Assembly: GCA_002751075.1 (NCBI GenBank)
Contig: NAOQ01000072.1
Span: forward strand, 177,489 to 188,613
Direction of reading: 5' to 3'
From: Ichthyophonus hoferi
Taxonomy: Eukaryota; Opisthokonta; Ichthyosporea; Ichthyophonida; Ichthyophonidae
Length of the DNA: 11,125 nucleotides
Position numbers and translations under genes: made by a program. A model generated the notes under the pieces. The model made no database searches. It was not told the DNA's origin and saw nothing but the letters and a program-made list of their open reading frames with translations. Below, in pieces: positions 1 through 8,038 of this stretch (positions are counted from its first letter, which is position 1; each line of letters opens with the position of its first letter).

Positions 1-566
1 ATGCCTGGAGAAGTTAATTGGTGTGGGAATAAAGCTTATTAATTGGTAGGTATGTGTATTTAAAAATTAATCTTAAAGGACAATTGGAATATAAACACCA
101 TTTATTGATTTTCTCTCTTGTCTGTTTATCTTTTTATTTATTTTTTATAGTTAAGTACTTTGACACCAAATAAAATACACTTTTTTAAAGCCCATTTTTG
201 CTTTGAGTTCAGTCTATGAGACTAAAGCATTAATATAATATAACTATAACAAATACTACTTGATTATAACTACGAAAAAATAGTTGCATGCACATAACAT
301 TATATAAAAAAACACTTTTATCTTATATTGTCTAACCTAACTATGTATACAACATTGGCAAACTAACTCTAGTGATAATTATCTAATTAATTAACTTTAA
401 TTAGTTAATAGTGGAGTCTGAAGTACTATTATATACATAAATACCATATTTAAAACGTATAAATAGGTTTTTTCTTTGCAGTAATTGACTGCTACCCTAG
501 AATAAACATGGATAGGATAATTACTATACAAGCAGAAATCTATATTAATACCTCCACCCTTCACAG
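1..566. other. 5' flank or upstream intron of the lyase gene
   Basis: This AT-rich stretch has no exon I can support. It ends in a good acceptor, CACAG at 562-566, so at least its 3' part should be an intron of the lyase gene. The reading frame used from 567 is closed just upstream by stops at 486 and 498, so translation cannot begin here without splicing. A second acceptor-like CTTTGCAG ends at 481, but the sequence after it does not give an exon in a matching frame. The first exon and any signal peptide are either hidden here or lie upstream of base 1. A diverged repeat (341-500) and a perfect 8-bp-arm hairpin (383-404) are inside. Confidence 0.5.
341..500 (+). repeat. Dispersed repeat, copy A
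   Basis: From CTATGTATACAACATTGG through ATAATTATCTAATTA, GTTAATAGTGGAGTCT and on to a GGTT...ACCCT segment, this resembles 5940-6077 in order and orientation. By eye about 75-80% of bases match over the core 341-440, less after that. Copy A carries an extra 14-base block that creates a perfect 8-bp-arm hairpin (383-404). The family is unknown. Confidence 0.5.
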
Positions 567-793
567 AATCTACTCAATCAAATAGATGCACGTATAGCAA
601 CTGAGCACTACAATTTCAGCCAATCAACCCTTCTGACCTATGACGAAAGAGTACTGGTGAAGGAAAAGCAGGCGTATCAAGCAAGTAACAACAGTGAATT
701 GGTGGATCTAATACATCAGTTGATACAATGTGCCAATTATGGTTTAGATCAGGGACCATGGTCTGTAATGGACAAGGAGGAGATTCCACCTAG
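567..793 (+). CDS. Lyase exon 1 (first visible)
   Basis: The exon follows acceptor CACAG, starts in phase 0 and ends with two bases of a codon at donor GTAGGT. It encodes 75 residues beginning NLLNQIDARIATEHY and ending GPWSVMDKEEIPP. The end matches the family pattern of a variable helical N-terminal region, then a 'VTDK..PPS' segment. No ATG lies in frame before it, so this is an internal exon. Confidence 0.8.
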
Positions 794-3700
794 GTAGGTG
801 ATTGGATGAATTGTAAATGAACATAGATAGATAGAGGGGATAAGATGGATTGTAGATATAGATAGATAGATAATTAAAAATGTATATATAGTGGTTACTA
901 TAAAATAATACTGTGTTGTAATTAGTTGGATTGGTTATTGATAAGGGGGAAAGAATAGCTAGATGGAAGCTTAATGTAGATCAATCAATTTAAAATAAAC
1001 AGTTTTAATCACAATTGTAATGCATTCTTTGGCCCTCTATTACCACTATAATTAAATATAAACACATTTTTTACTATAAATCAATATATTATCCAGCAGT
1101 TTGCTTAGTCTTAAATATTTAAATTTTTGACTATATTTAGCCTAACTAAACCATTGGTCAGCTGTGGGTTAATAATATGAAAATGGAATTTTAAAATAGA
1201 AAAATAGCCCAAATATATACATTTATGGAAGGAAAACTATAAAATATAATTTACCTTTTAAAAGATTGTCTTGGAGTTGAGTATCTGTATATATACATGT
1301 CTGTAGATCCAATTATATATAATACTTAAATATACTTATCTCACATGATTGGCACTATTAACCAGTAGTAATATTCTTATATAAACCAAACTTTTAGTTT
1401 TAATACTCTATTACAACATCCATCTCCACTACATGACTATAAGCCAATCTTAACCCATACAGCCACAATATGCATGACTACTACACTCCCAAGCCATACT
1501 ACTGGCCCAACCCCAACACACCCAATGGCCTACCTTATGTAAGAAGAGATGGGAAAAGAGTTCCTGGTACAGAAATGTATGATAAGGAAAGCAATAAGTT
1601 TGATCGCACTCGATTGGCTGGTTAGTTTTTATATCCTAATCATCATTGGCTGGTTAGTTTTACATGACTGGTTTTATATCTTACTCATCATTTGCTTATA
1701 TCTTTTAAATAATTATGTATCATATGTTGTATGTAGGTGGCCTTTCCTCTCCCTTTCTTCTGCAAAGCAAAATGAATCATATATATCTACACCCCTTATA
1801 TAGTATATGAATCTCCCAATAAGGCTTCATTTATAATTTGAAAGTTGGTATGAGCCAATAAATGCACATCCAATTATGCCTCATTTAATTTATATTAACC
1901 AATCATATGCCACCTTTAAGATATGTTCTCCAATACAACCTGTCTCAGCTTAGCATGGTATTTTACCGGCGATCAGAGGTAATCTTTCCTCTGATTGGTT
2001 TGCTTCCTACTATATATAGGTACTATAGTCACTCCATCGCTATCCTATTAATAACTACCGATAAATATCTAACACTGTCCTACGTTAATAATAATTATTG
2101 GCAGATAAAGGTCTTAGTAGACTTAATAACCCAATCAAATTACTCATAGTAGCCATAGTAACCATAATAACCATATTTATTGCCCTTTGGTTTACTTTCT
2201 ATCAATGGCAATCTTGGATAGGTAGGCACCCAGAAACAATGACAATGCACCAATTGAATTTTCCTGTCTTACACTCGTGCACATAATTGGTGGATGGAAC
2301 CATAATATAAATCCTTCATATTTACATATTTATCATTGGAAAAAATGTGTATTTTTTTAAAAAAATTAAAAATTAAAACTAATAATATTATAGATTATTG
2401 GTTATTGGAATTATAATCTTCAATTTATTTATGGAAAATTTTGTATGAGTAATGTAATTGGATTGATTAATCAACATGCACTGGTATAATTTAAAGTGTA
2501 AATGTATCATAATCTGTGTATAAACGTATCATAATCTGTGTATAAACGTATAGATCTGCACAACTATTGTTTACCAGTTGTGTCTTGCTTAATTAAGAAT
2601 TTTAATTGTTCCTTAATGAATTAAAGAAATATTAAAAATTTTAACGTTTGATTTAGTAAAATTATATATATATATAATAATTAGGATCTGGTAGATAATT
2701 GGTATTTTTATTTATAAACGCATACTTATATATATATATTTGTGTATAAGTATATGTATGTGTATGTGTAAATAAAAATTTAAACCAAAATTGAAACAAT
2801 TAGATATGCAGATAAATTTATTTATTTATTCAAATATAACTATGACTATAACTATAACTATAATTATAATATATAATGTATAATTATGTATACTCAACTA
2901 TTATTCTTTGACAGATATTCTCACAAAGCCGCCGATAACATCCGAAATTGGTTCTTAAACCCCAAGACTGCTATGAACCCCCACACCAAATACTCTCAGG
3001 TATAGGTCTAATTTGCATAAATTATACAGTGGAAATTTGACGCTCATTATATATATACATAGATATCAGAATTTAAATATAAATATAAATTTTAAGCAAA
3101 GGATTGATGCAATTTAATATAAATAAATTTATAGACATGTATAGTTATATTTAATTTAGATTTTTATTTTAAATTAAAAGAAATTTTAACATATACGTAC
3201 ATATTTATGTTTATTTTTCTATCTATTTTTAATGACAAATCAAACTATGCATATTCATATACATCTATCAAATTTTAATTTTAATTTTGATTTTTAAAAC
3301 CAAACTAACTAAGCCTTGCACAGATCCATTGGGGCTTTAATGAAAACATGGGAGAGAGCACTGGTGTGATTGAGTTTAAAGATTTTTACTTCTTCCTTGA
3401 CGGAATTCGATTGGTCCATAGGGCTAATGCCCTTAGCAACCAGGAAATGAGAGGCTTACGGGATTGGTTTAGAAAAGTAAAATATTTGGTTTAAAATGCT
3501 ATCTATTTAATTATAGAACGGGTTGATTGGTTATATAACTAATTACTTTTAATATGGTTTAGATATTGGCTAGATACAGTTTAGGACTGTATAATGATAT
3601 ACTTACTAATACATATTAGATACACATGCGTGCACTGCATATATACCTACTTACCTACCTACCTACTTACTTACTTACCTATTTACCTACTTAACTATCT

Positions 3701-4885
3701 GCCTACCTCACAGTATCAGACCTATCTCACCACTTCCATGCAAGGACAAGGCGAATATTATTCCCCTAACAACCATGGACTATACTATGATGTACAATCT
3801 ATGGCAATCTCTGCCTTCATTGGTGATATAGATAAATTTGTTTATCAGGCCAATATGGCTAAAGGTACGTATGGTTTATATTTGGTTAACCTGAATACAG
3901 TGTGCTTTTGGGTGCATTATATTATATTATTCTAAAATGTTTGAAAAGACGTTACAATGTTTTACATATAAAGTAACAGTAAATATAAAAATACTGTTAT
4001 TTTAATCGTGTATACTATGATATATCAAAATACCATATTAAAATAGTTTAAATTTAAAATAATAATAATACAATAACCAATGTGTACTTTTTCGTATAAA
4101 TATAATTAAGTATCAACACCAATCTAACCAATCATGCACAGGCCGGTTGCTAGGGCAAATAAACCCGGATGGGACCATGCCGCATGAAATGATAAGGAAT
4201 ACACAACTGCACTATATGTTTTTTACACTGCAGGGGTGGTATACGATAGGTAGAATGTCACGTAAAGCTGGCATTAATATATTTAACTTTAAACGGCAGG
4301 GCCAATCGATTCAAAGTATTAGGAAGGCTTCTATTTATACAAGTAGGCTATATAATTTATTAAAAGAATGCTGTAATTGTATTGTAAATGCATGTATATA
4401 TGATTGGATTATAAGTTATATATACCTATATACCTATATACCTATATACTTATATACATCTATACCTATATACTTACATACTTACATACTTATATACCTA
4501 TATGCCTATATACCTATATACTTATATACTTACACACTTATATACCTATATACCTATATACTTACATACTTATATACCTATATACTTACATACTTATATA
4601 CCTACATACCGCTATCTACTCATCCGCTAATCGCCCACCTCTCTCTCACAGTACCCTATTTTAGACCTAATTGGTCGCATTATCAAGAGCATATGACACA
4701 GATGGATAGATCTCTTCCTCTTTACTACATGGCTCTACGTCAGTACCCTAATATGGTTAATCGTGTCCCACCTCCACAATATAGCACTATCCAATCAATG
4801 TATTCTGTTAAACCTATCTTCTATGTCCACGATGGTATCCATCCATTTTGGAATCTAGGCCTGACTGACCTATACATAGAGAAAG
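567..4885 (+). CDS. Alginate lyase-family polysaccharide lyase, 8 exons, 5' end missing
   Basis: Exons: 567-793, 1463-1620, 1921-1978, 2915-2999, 3324-3476, 3714-3864, 4142-4342, 4652-4885. All junctions are GT-AG and all phases agree. The joined product is about 423 residues from the first visible residue, close to the usual 350-450 for PF05426, a family that cleaves uronic-acid polysaccharides by beta-elimination in an alpha/alpha toroid. Visible motifs, counted from base 567: PPS-x3-HDY (74-82), PYYWPNP (87-93), YxxKAAD and RNWFL (149-162), NMGESTGVIEF (exon 5), PNNHGLYYDV (245-254), and NPDGTMPHE followed by R296 and HY (301-302). In the characterised bacterial enzyme A1-III the Asn-His pair, an Arg and a Tyr form the active site; all have counterparts here. 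The substrate cannot be read from sequence: alginate, glucuronan or another uronan are possible. Fungal members are normally secreted, but no signal peptide is visible because the N terminus is missing. Family assignment is firm; substrate is unknown. Confidence 0.9.
794..1462 (+). other. Lyase intron 1 (669 bases)
   Basis: An AT-rich intron with donor GTAGGT, branch candidate TCTTAACCC and acceptor ATACAG. It opens with interrupted GATA repeats (about 823-874). No other coding signal was seen. Confidence 0.85.
823..874. repeat. Interrupted GATA microsatellite
   Basis: Two short ATAG/GATA runs separated by AGGGGATAAGATGG, just inside intron 1. Confidence 0.75.
1463..1620 (+). CDS. Lyase exon 2, HDY/YYWPNP signature
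   Basis: The exon follows branch-like TTAAC and acceptor ATACAG. Its first base completes a serine, giving PPS-HNM-HDYYTPKPYYWPNP across the junction, the best N-terminal signature of the family, usually seen as PPSGDKHDY...YYWPDP. It ends LPYVRRDGKRVPGTEMYDK... and leaves one base of a codon at donor GTTAGT. Confidence 0.92.
1921..1978 (+). CDS. Lyase exon 3 (58-base micro-exon)
   Basis: This small exon encodes MFSNTTCLSLAWYFTGDQ plus split codons on both sides. It completes an Asp with exon 2 and an Arg with exon 4, giving 'D-MFSNTT..LAWYFTGDQR-YSHKAAD', the family's 'La.ayyfTgdekYa.kA' helix. The upstream intron is exactly 300 bases and ends CCTTTAAG, a weaker acceptor than the others; a TTAAC branch candidate overlaps a CCAAT word just before it. 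Confidence 0.88.
2504..2547. repeat. 22-bp tandem duplication
   Basis: Two identical copies (2504-2525, 2526-2547) of a unit starting GTATCATAATCTG, followed by a further GTAT. Perfect identity suggests a recent event inside intron 3. Confidence 0.9.
2836..2870. repeat. ATAACT hexamer array
   Basis: About five to six units of ATAACT with single changes (ATGACT, ATAATT) in the last 80 bases of intron 3. Confidence 0.8.
2915..2999 (+). CDS. Lyase exon 4, KAADNIRNWFL helix
   Basis: The exon follows TTCTTTGACAG. It reads YSHKAADNIRNWFLNP then KTAMNPHTKYSQ and ends in phase 0 at donor GTATAG. The WF-L-x-P-x-T-x-MNP pattern is diagnostic for PF05426. Confidence 0.93.
3000..3323 (+). other. Lyase intron 4 (324 bases)
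   Basis: A clean AT-rich intron, donor GTATAG, branch ACTAACTAAG, acceptor GCACAG. Nothing else was seen in it. Confidence 0.88.
3324..3476 (+). CDS. Lyase exon 5, GESTGVIEF segment
   Basis: A phase 0 to phase 0 exon of 51 codons between acceptor TTGCACAG (with a textbook ACTAAC branch site 19 bases before the exon) and donor GTAAAA. It reads IHWGFNENMGESTGVIEFKD then FYFFLDGIRL...LRDWFRK, matching the family's 'GrgtGiieF.dly..ld...l...W..lrdWfr'. Confidence 0.93.
3640..3713 (+). repeat. ACCT/ACTT tetranucleotide microsatellite before an acceptor
   Basis: A run of TACC and TACT units interrupted by a few changes, almost free of G on the plus strand, ending directly in the CTCACAG acceptor of exon 6. 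It fills the 3' third of the 237-base intron 5. Confidence 0.85.
3714..3864 (+). CDS. Lyase exon 6, catalytic NNH motif
   Basis: The exon follows CCTCACAG and ends with one base of a codon at donor GTACGT. It contains S-PNNHGLYYDVQSMAISAF-IGD. The adjacent Asn-His of NNH correspond to the charge-neutralising Asn and the catalytic His known in the alginate lyase fold. Family members usually show NNHG(T/S)WYDVQ; here the Trp position is Leu and the aromatic after it is Tyr, a mild change. Confidence 0.94.
4142..4342 (+). CDS. Lyase exon 7, catalytic Arg/Tyr segment
   Basis: The exon follows branch CTAAC and acceptor TGCACAG; its first two bases complete a Gly. It reads RLLGQINPDGTMPHEMIRN then TQLHYMFFTLQGWYTIGRM...AGINIFNF...SIRKASIYT. 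The R-N-T-Q-L-H-Y stretch corresponds to the active-site Arg and the proton-shuttling Tyr of the family. It ends with one base of a codon at donor GTAGGC. The reading frame stays open through the whole following intron. Confidence 0.93.
4343..4651 (+). other. Lyase intron 7, open in frame (309 bases)
   Basis: Donor GTAGGC, branch candidate GCTAATC, acceptor CTCTCACAG. Its length is 103 codons exactly and it has no stop in the frame shared by exons 7 and 8. Most of it is a TATATACC/TATATACT repeat, which as a transcript would read as Tyr, Ile, Leu, Pro and Thr. Splicing restores a family-typical sequence across the junction, so I call it an intron and not coding. Confidence 0.8.
4417..4612 (+). 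repeat. TATATACC/TATATACT 8-bp repeat array
   Basis: About 24 units of an 8-base motif with ACATACTT variants, almost free of G on the plus strand. The unit contains no stop in any forward frame, which explains the overlapping open frames here. It lies in intron 7 and ends about 40 bases before the exon 8 acceptor. Confidence 0.9.
4652..4885 (+). CDS. Lyase exon 8, C-terminal helices
   Basis: The exon follows the pyrimidine-rich acceptor CTCTCTCTCACAG. With exon 7 it makes 'SIRKASIYT-I-PYFRPNWSHYQEH', the family's 'slrkaldyl.Py....w...e' step. It ends ...HPFWNLGLTDLYIEK and then donor-like AAAG|GTAGGTGAT. The same GTAGGTGAT follows exon 1, which favours a real donor. If the donor is not used, the frame stops at TGA 4891-4893 after two more residues. 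Confidence 0.88.
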
Positions 4886-5596
4886 GTAGGTGATAGGTTG
4901 AAGCTGCTATGGGCTACGCGGATTGGTGTACGCATAAGAGTCGATATTTTATTGGTGTATGAATTAGATCGTAGTTATTTGATTGGTGGAGGGGTAGGTG
5001 TGTTTATTTGATTAGTGGATTAATGGAAAGGTGAAAGGGATAATGTTATTAGATAAAATTTAGAGAACATTAGGAATACAGGGACTGGGCAAAATTAATT
5101 GATTGGGCCTAATAAGGATTAGATAAATACAGTGACAACCAGAAACAAATGAAAGTATTTCATAATTATTATTTTAAGATTGGACTGCTAGTTACATATC
5201 AATGAAATTCATATTTTTTAATTGAGTTTAATTAAATTATAAAAGGGGATCATAAACACCTTTTAAATATTAAATTTATACTTAATTTAAAAAAGAGAGC
5301 TGATGCAGTCCTGAATTACTTTGTGTCATTTAAAAATAATTCAACATTCAGATATCCAATTTTGTTTCTGTATACTGTAAACAAATGCACCAATGAATGA
5401 TGCGTGTGACCAATTAACAAATACAAATTAGCAGGTCCCTTAACATAAAAATATTTTAAATAGGTTTACATCAACAATCACTTATCTATATAGTAGTTAT
5501 GGCATAACTACATTATAGCTATTATATGCATACATACATATATACATAATTTCTATTGTATCTTTTGTTTCAATTACTTACTCATTTCACAAACAG
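4886..5596 (+). other. Putative lyase intron 8 or 3' flank (711 bases)
   Basis: AT-rich sequence after exon 8. It begins with a degenerate array of about 30-bp units carrying (G/T)ATT(G/A)GTG (4921-5018) and otherwise shows no coding signal. It is an intron if the exon at 5597 is real, otherwise 3' UTR and intergenic DNA. Confidence 0.45.
4921..5018. repeat. Degenerate ~30-bp ATTGGTG array
   Basis: GATTGGTG at 4921, TATTGGTG at 4950, GATTGGTG at 4981 and GATTAGTG at 5010 give spacings of 29, 31 and 29 bases. Copies 2-4 are preceded by a similar T-rich end (ATTTT, TTATTT, TTATTT). The middles of the units have diverged, so this is either an old minisatellite or a spaced array of a protein-binding word. 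Confidence 0.6.
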
Positions 5597-5640
5597 AAAC
5601 TGTGCACACATTACCAGCCAATGCAAGTCTCTCATTATGA
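5597..5640 (+). CDS. Candidate last lyase exon
   Basis: After acceptor TTCACAAACAG, two bases complete the split codon from exon 8 (giving Glu) and the frame continues for 13 residues, TVHTLPANASLSL, to a TGA at 5638-5640. It was chosen because phase and acceptor fit and codon use looks ordinary. No family motif supports so short a tail. The full visible protein would be 436 residues with this exon, or 424 with the stop at 4891. Confidence 0.35.
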
Positions 5641-5906
5641 TTACATAAAACGTAGTTTCAAATATATGTGATAATAAGTATTATTATTGTTCTGAAATTT
5701 TTATTAATCAAGTAATTATAGACTTCTGGAGATAAGTAGTTTGCTGAAAATACTTTAAAATTTAGAGTTATATAACTATTAGCTAGTCTGAAAGAAGGGA
5801 AATTTGAATATGCCTTTATAATTCCTAATCCTTCTCAGGTTGTCTTAATGTATACAATAGGCAGTAATAATAGTAATGTTAAATGGAATATTTCATCTAG
5901 GATCGG

Positions 5907-5912
5907 AATAAA
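5907..5912 (+). terminator. Possible poly(A) signal AATAAA
   Basis: AATAAA occurs about 270 bases after the candidate last lyase exon; another lies at 6271. In such AT-rich DNA the hexamer is expected by chance and fungal poly(A) signals are loose, so support is weak. Confidence 0.25.
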
Positions 5913-5939
5913 CAAAACAGTTGAAACTGTTTAATATGG

Positions 5940-6077
5940 CTACATATACAGCATAAGGAAAGTAACTATAGTTATAATTATCTAATTAGTTAATAATGAG
6001 TTCTAAAGTATTCTATATATAAAAAAGCGTCATTGGAAAGTAGAAAAAGGTTCTGTCTGAAATAGACCAGGTACCCT
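5940..6077 (+). repeat. Dispersed repeat, copy B
   Basis: The direct-orientation partner of 341-500, lacking the 14-base hairpin block. The two copies flank the visible lyase exons 5.6 kb apart. No terminal repeats or coding capacity were seen. Confidence 0.5.
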
Positions 6078-6382
6078 TGATTTGGTAGTTATACTAAATA
6101 AAGGTTACAGAGTTTTCATTCTTGATCAGTATTTTTTATTAACTTATTATACTTATATTTAAAACACTATATAATACTATTTGGGTTTCAAATATATTTT
6201 TAACAATTATATAATTATGTTGTATTATATATTAAGTTTTAATTTGCATTAATATATAATACTTAAAAGTAATAAAATATAAAATACAGTTATAAATTTG
6301 ACCTAGCTTGATGATTTGGTTACAGCCATACCTAGCATAAAGTACACCATGTCGTCCAATCTAGGAAATTAAATTGATATGG

Positions 6383-6412
6383 GTGTGGTTAGTACTGTGG
6401 TGGGGACCACAC
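6383..6412. repeat. GC-rich inverted repeat
   Basis: Perfect 7-bp arms GTGTGGT (6383-6389) and ACCACAC (6406-6412) enclose a 16-base loop containing AGTACT and GTGGTGGGG. It stands out in base composition from the AT-rich surroundings. Function is unknown. Confidence 0.5.
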
Positions 6413-7019
6413 AGGAATACCGAATGATGTGATATTTTTATATTTTGTTTTTGCATATACAATTGGAGAGTGTAGTTTGTACCATAGGAAATCGAGTCTA
6501 ATAAATATTATTTTATATATTAACTTATATAGTTATCTCAGGCAGCTAATCTAAATTGATACATTATACAGACAACAAGAAAAAATGTATAATCACCAAA
6601 ACAGAACTCACGGGGTTTTTAAGTTTCCAAAACCACCAAAGCTAGCATCCTGCACTTGCTTTTATACTTGATTGATTTTTATTATTCCAAAGTTGAGGTT
6701 GATTAATTGATTTCAATTAGAACCAATCACATACTAAAACCAGCTTTTATTTTCGGGTCAATAATGTTGTCGATGCCACAATATTATAGAACATATCAAA
6801 ATAAGGGTTTGCGTATTTCAAAGATTAAACACGCGGTCATAGTTTAATTGTAATCTTTTAAAAATATTATTATATACAAAAGTTGAATATACAATTAATA
6901 TTTCAATATATCAACCAGGTGAGTAATACTTCTTGTTTTAACTCTGGTAAAATATATTGCTTTGACAACCAATCCAATTAAATGTAAGAAAATTAGTTCA
7001 TTGGTTAACTATTTTTAGT

Positions 7020-7580
7020 CCGTTTTGGGACTTTAATTGCGGGTCAGGTAACTTGGTTAGACTTGCACCATATTGTACAACGGATCGGTCCTACGGTTAA
7101 GGTTTAATACCAAAAGACGAGTAAATCTACAATAGGTCAAAATTTTGATAGGATTTTTATATTGAATAACAAATGGGAAATACTTTCCCTACAACAGAAA
7201 TATTGAGTAATCAACCTTGCACTGTGCTGTGTGATTCGTTAATTTTATTCAGCTTTAATTACATGAGGTTCAATACATGCAATACTTATAAATAGATATT
7301 TTTATCCGATAAATTTTATCTTGTTATAATTAGATTAGTATACCGATTGGTCCGAGCCTCATCAGTTATGTTCAATTTTACTATAGATCCAATACTATAG
7401 TAGTGTACGTTAAATATGCCCACTCGGATTTAGGCTCAAGTCCGAGTGAGAGAATATATTAAGTGATGTTACTTATGCTCATTCCTTTACGATAACGAGA
7501 TAGGCGTAAATTTTAATCCTCAACTACTTTGTTAGACCATATTAAATATACTGAGTAGTTCAATCTATTATCAAAGATTG
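7020..7580. mobile_element. Possible decayed mobile-element fragment (LTR-like)
   Basis: This stretch is richer in GC than its flanks and has a non-repetitive texture (CAACGGATCGGTCCTACGG, TCCGAGCCTCATC, CTTTACGATAACGAGATAGG) like a fungal solo-LTR fossil. It holds a strong hairpin at 7421-7448. There is no coding region, primer-binding site or clear target duplication. The family and the true ends are unknown and the call rests on texture alone. Confidence 0.22.
7421..7448. repeat. Strong hairpin CACTCGGA...TCCGAGTG
   Basis: Perfect 8-bp GC-rich arms extend by a T-G and two T-A pairs to an 11-bp stem around the loop AGGCTC. It is the most stable hairpin I could see in the window. It could be part of a repeat, a small RNA or a cruciform site. 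Confidence 0.7.
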
Positions 7581-8038
7581 GAAAATAATGAATTAAAACT
7601 TTACATCATAGTTCGAGTATTGATTGTAGTTTTGTTTTTGTGATGACATTAAAGAAAACTTTAATTAAAAAGAGTTCTAAACGCGCTCTTCCATTGACTC
7701 CTAAGCCTATCTTTTGGTCCTTTAAAACAAATAAAAAAGTCATACTAAAAGGTACTATGCAAATCAGAAATTTCCCAACAGTTTGTGTCTGAATAGTTAA
7801 TCTATATCATGATGTAATGTAAGTTAATCAGGTAGAATTAATAGAAGCAGAGTAGGGAAGGTCAGGAGCAGTAAGTACATATATCTGATAATACCAAACA
7901 GATGTTTATTTATTTGATTATTTTTCTCTTTTACACTTTTAAAACAAGTGAAAATAAATCAAATATTTCTATTATGTAGACAATACTAGGCAAATATAGC
8001 ATATAAGTAAAAATATCTAGTCGAGTGTTATTGATAAA
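7581..8038. other. AT-rich intergenic DNA
   Basis: Only a 49-codon basic frame (7643-7792) is open here, with no start context or family likeness to support it. Nothing else was seen. Confidence 0.55.

Larger units (their letters stand above)
1979..2914 (+). other. Lyase intron 3 (936 bases)
   Basis: An AT-rich intron from donor GTAATC to acceptor GACAG. Read-through frames at 1907-2286 are open by chance and show no family similarity. It holds a 22-bp exact tandem duplication (2504-2547), TA runs near 2664 and 2730, and an ATAACT hexamer array (2836-2870). Confidence 0.85.
5641..7019. other. AT-rich intergenic DNA
   Basis: No coding signal was found on either strand; the longest small frames are around 28 codons. 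It contains repeat copy B, two AATAAA words and a GC-richer patch at 6383-6412 with a GTGTGGT/ACCACAC inverted repeat. Confidence 0.6.

Noticed and set aside
481-566. Possible upstream lyase exon after CTTTGCAG (481)
   Set aside because: The frame that is open there does not match the frame of exon 1, and the matching frame has stops.
1549-2286. Three open frames of 62-84 codons in other frames over exons 2-3 and introns 2-3
   Set aside because: They are shadows of the lyase gene or chance frames; the true coding frame there carries the family motifs.
4404-4664. 86-codon open frame of Tyr/Ile/Leu repeats overlapping intron 7
   Set aside because: It is created by the TATATACC repeat, which has no stop in any forward frame; no domain or start context.
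6585-6671. 28-codon frame MYNHQNRTHGVFKFPKPPK...
   Set aside because: Too short to support; the proline-lysine run is suggestive but nothing around it indicates a gene.
7600-7630. GTTCGAGTATTGA resembling a tRNA B box
   Set aside because: Does not match GGTTCGANNCC fully and no A box or cloverleaf arms could be placed.
7643-7792. 49-codon basic peptide frame starting MTLKKTLIKK
   Set aside because: Short, lysine-rich as expected from A-rich DNA, no supporting context; kept only as a low-priority small ORF.
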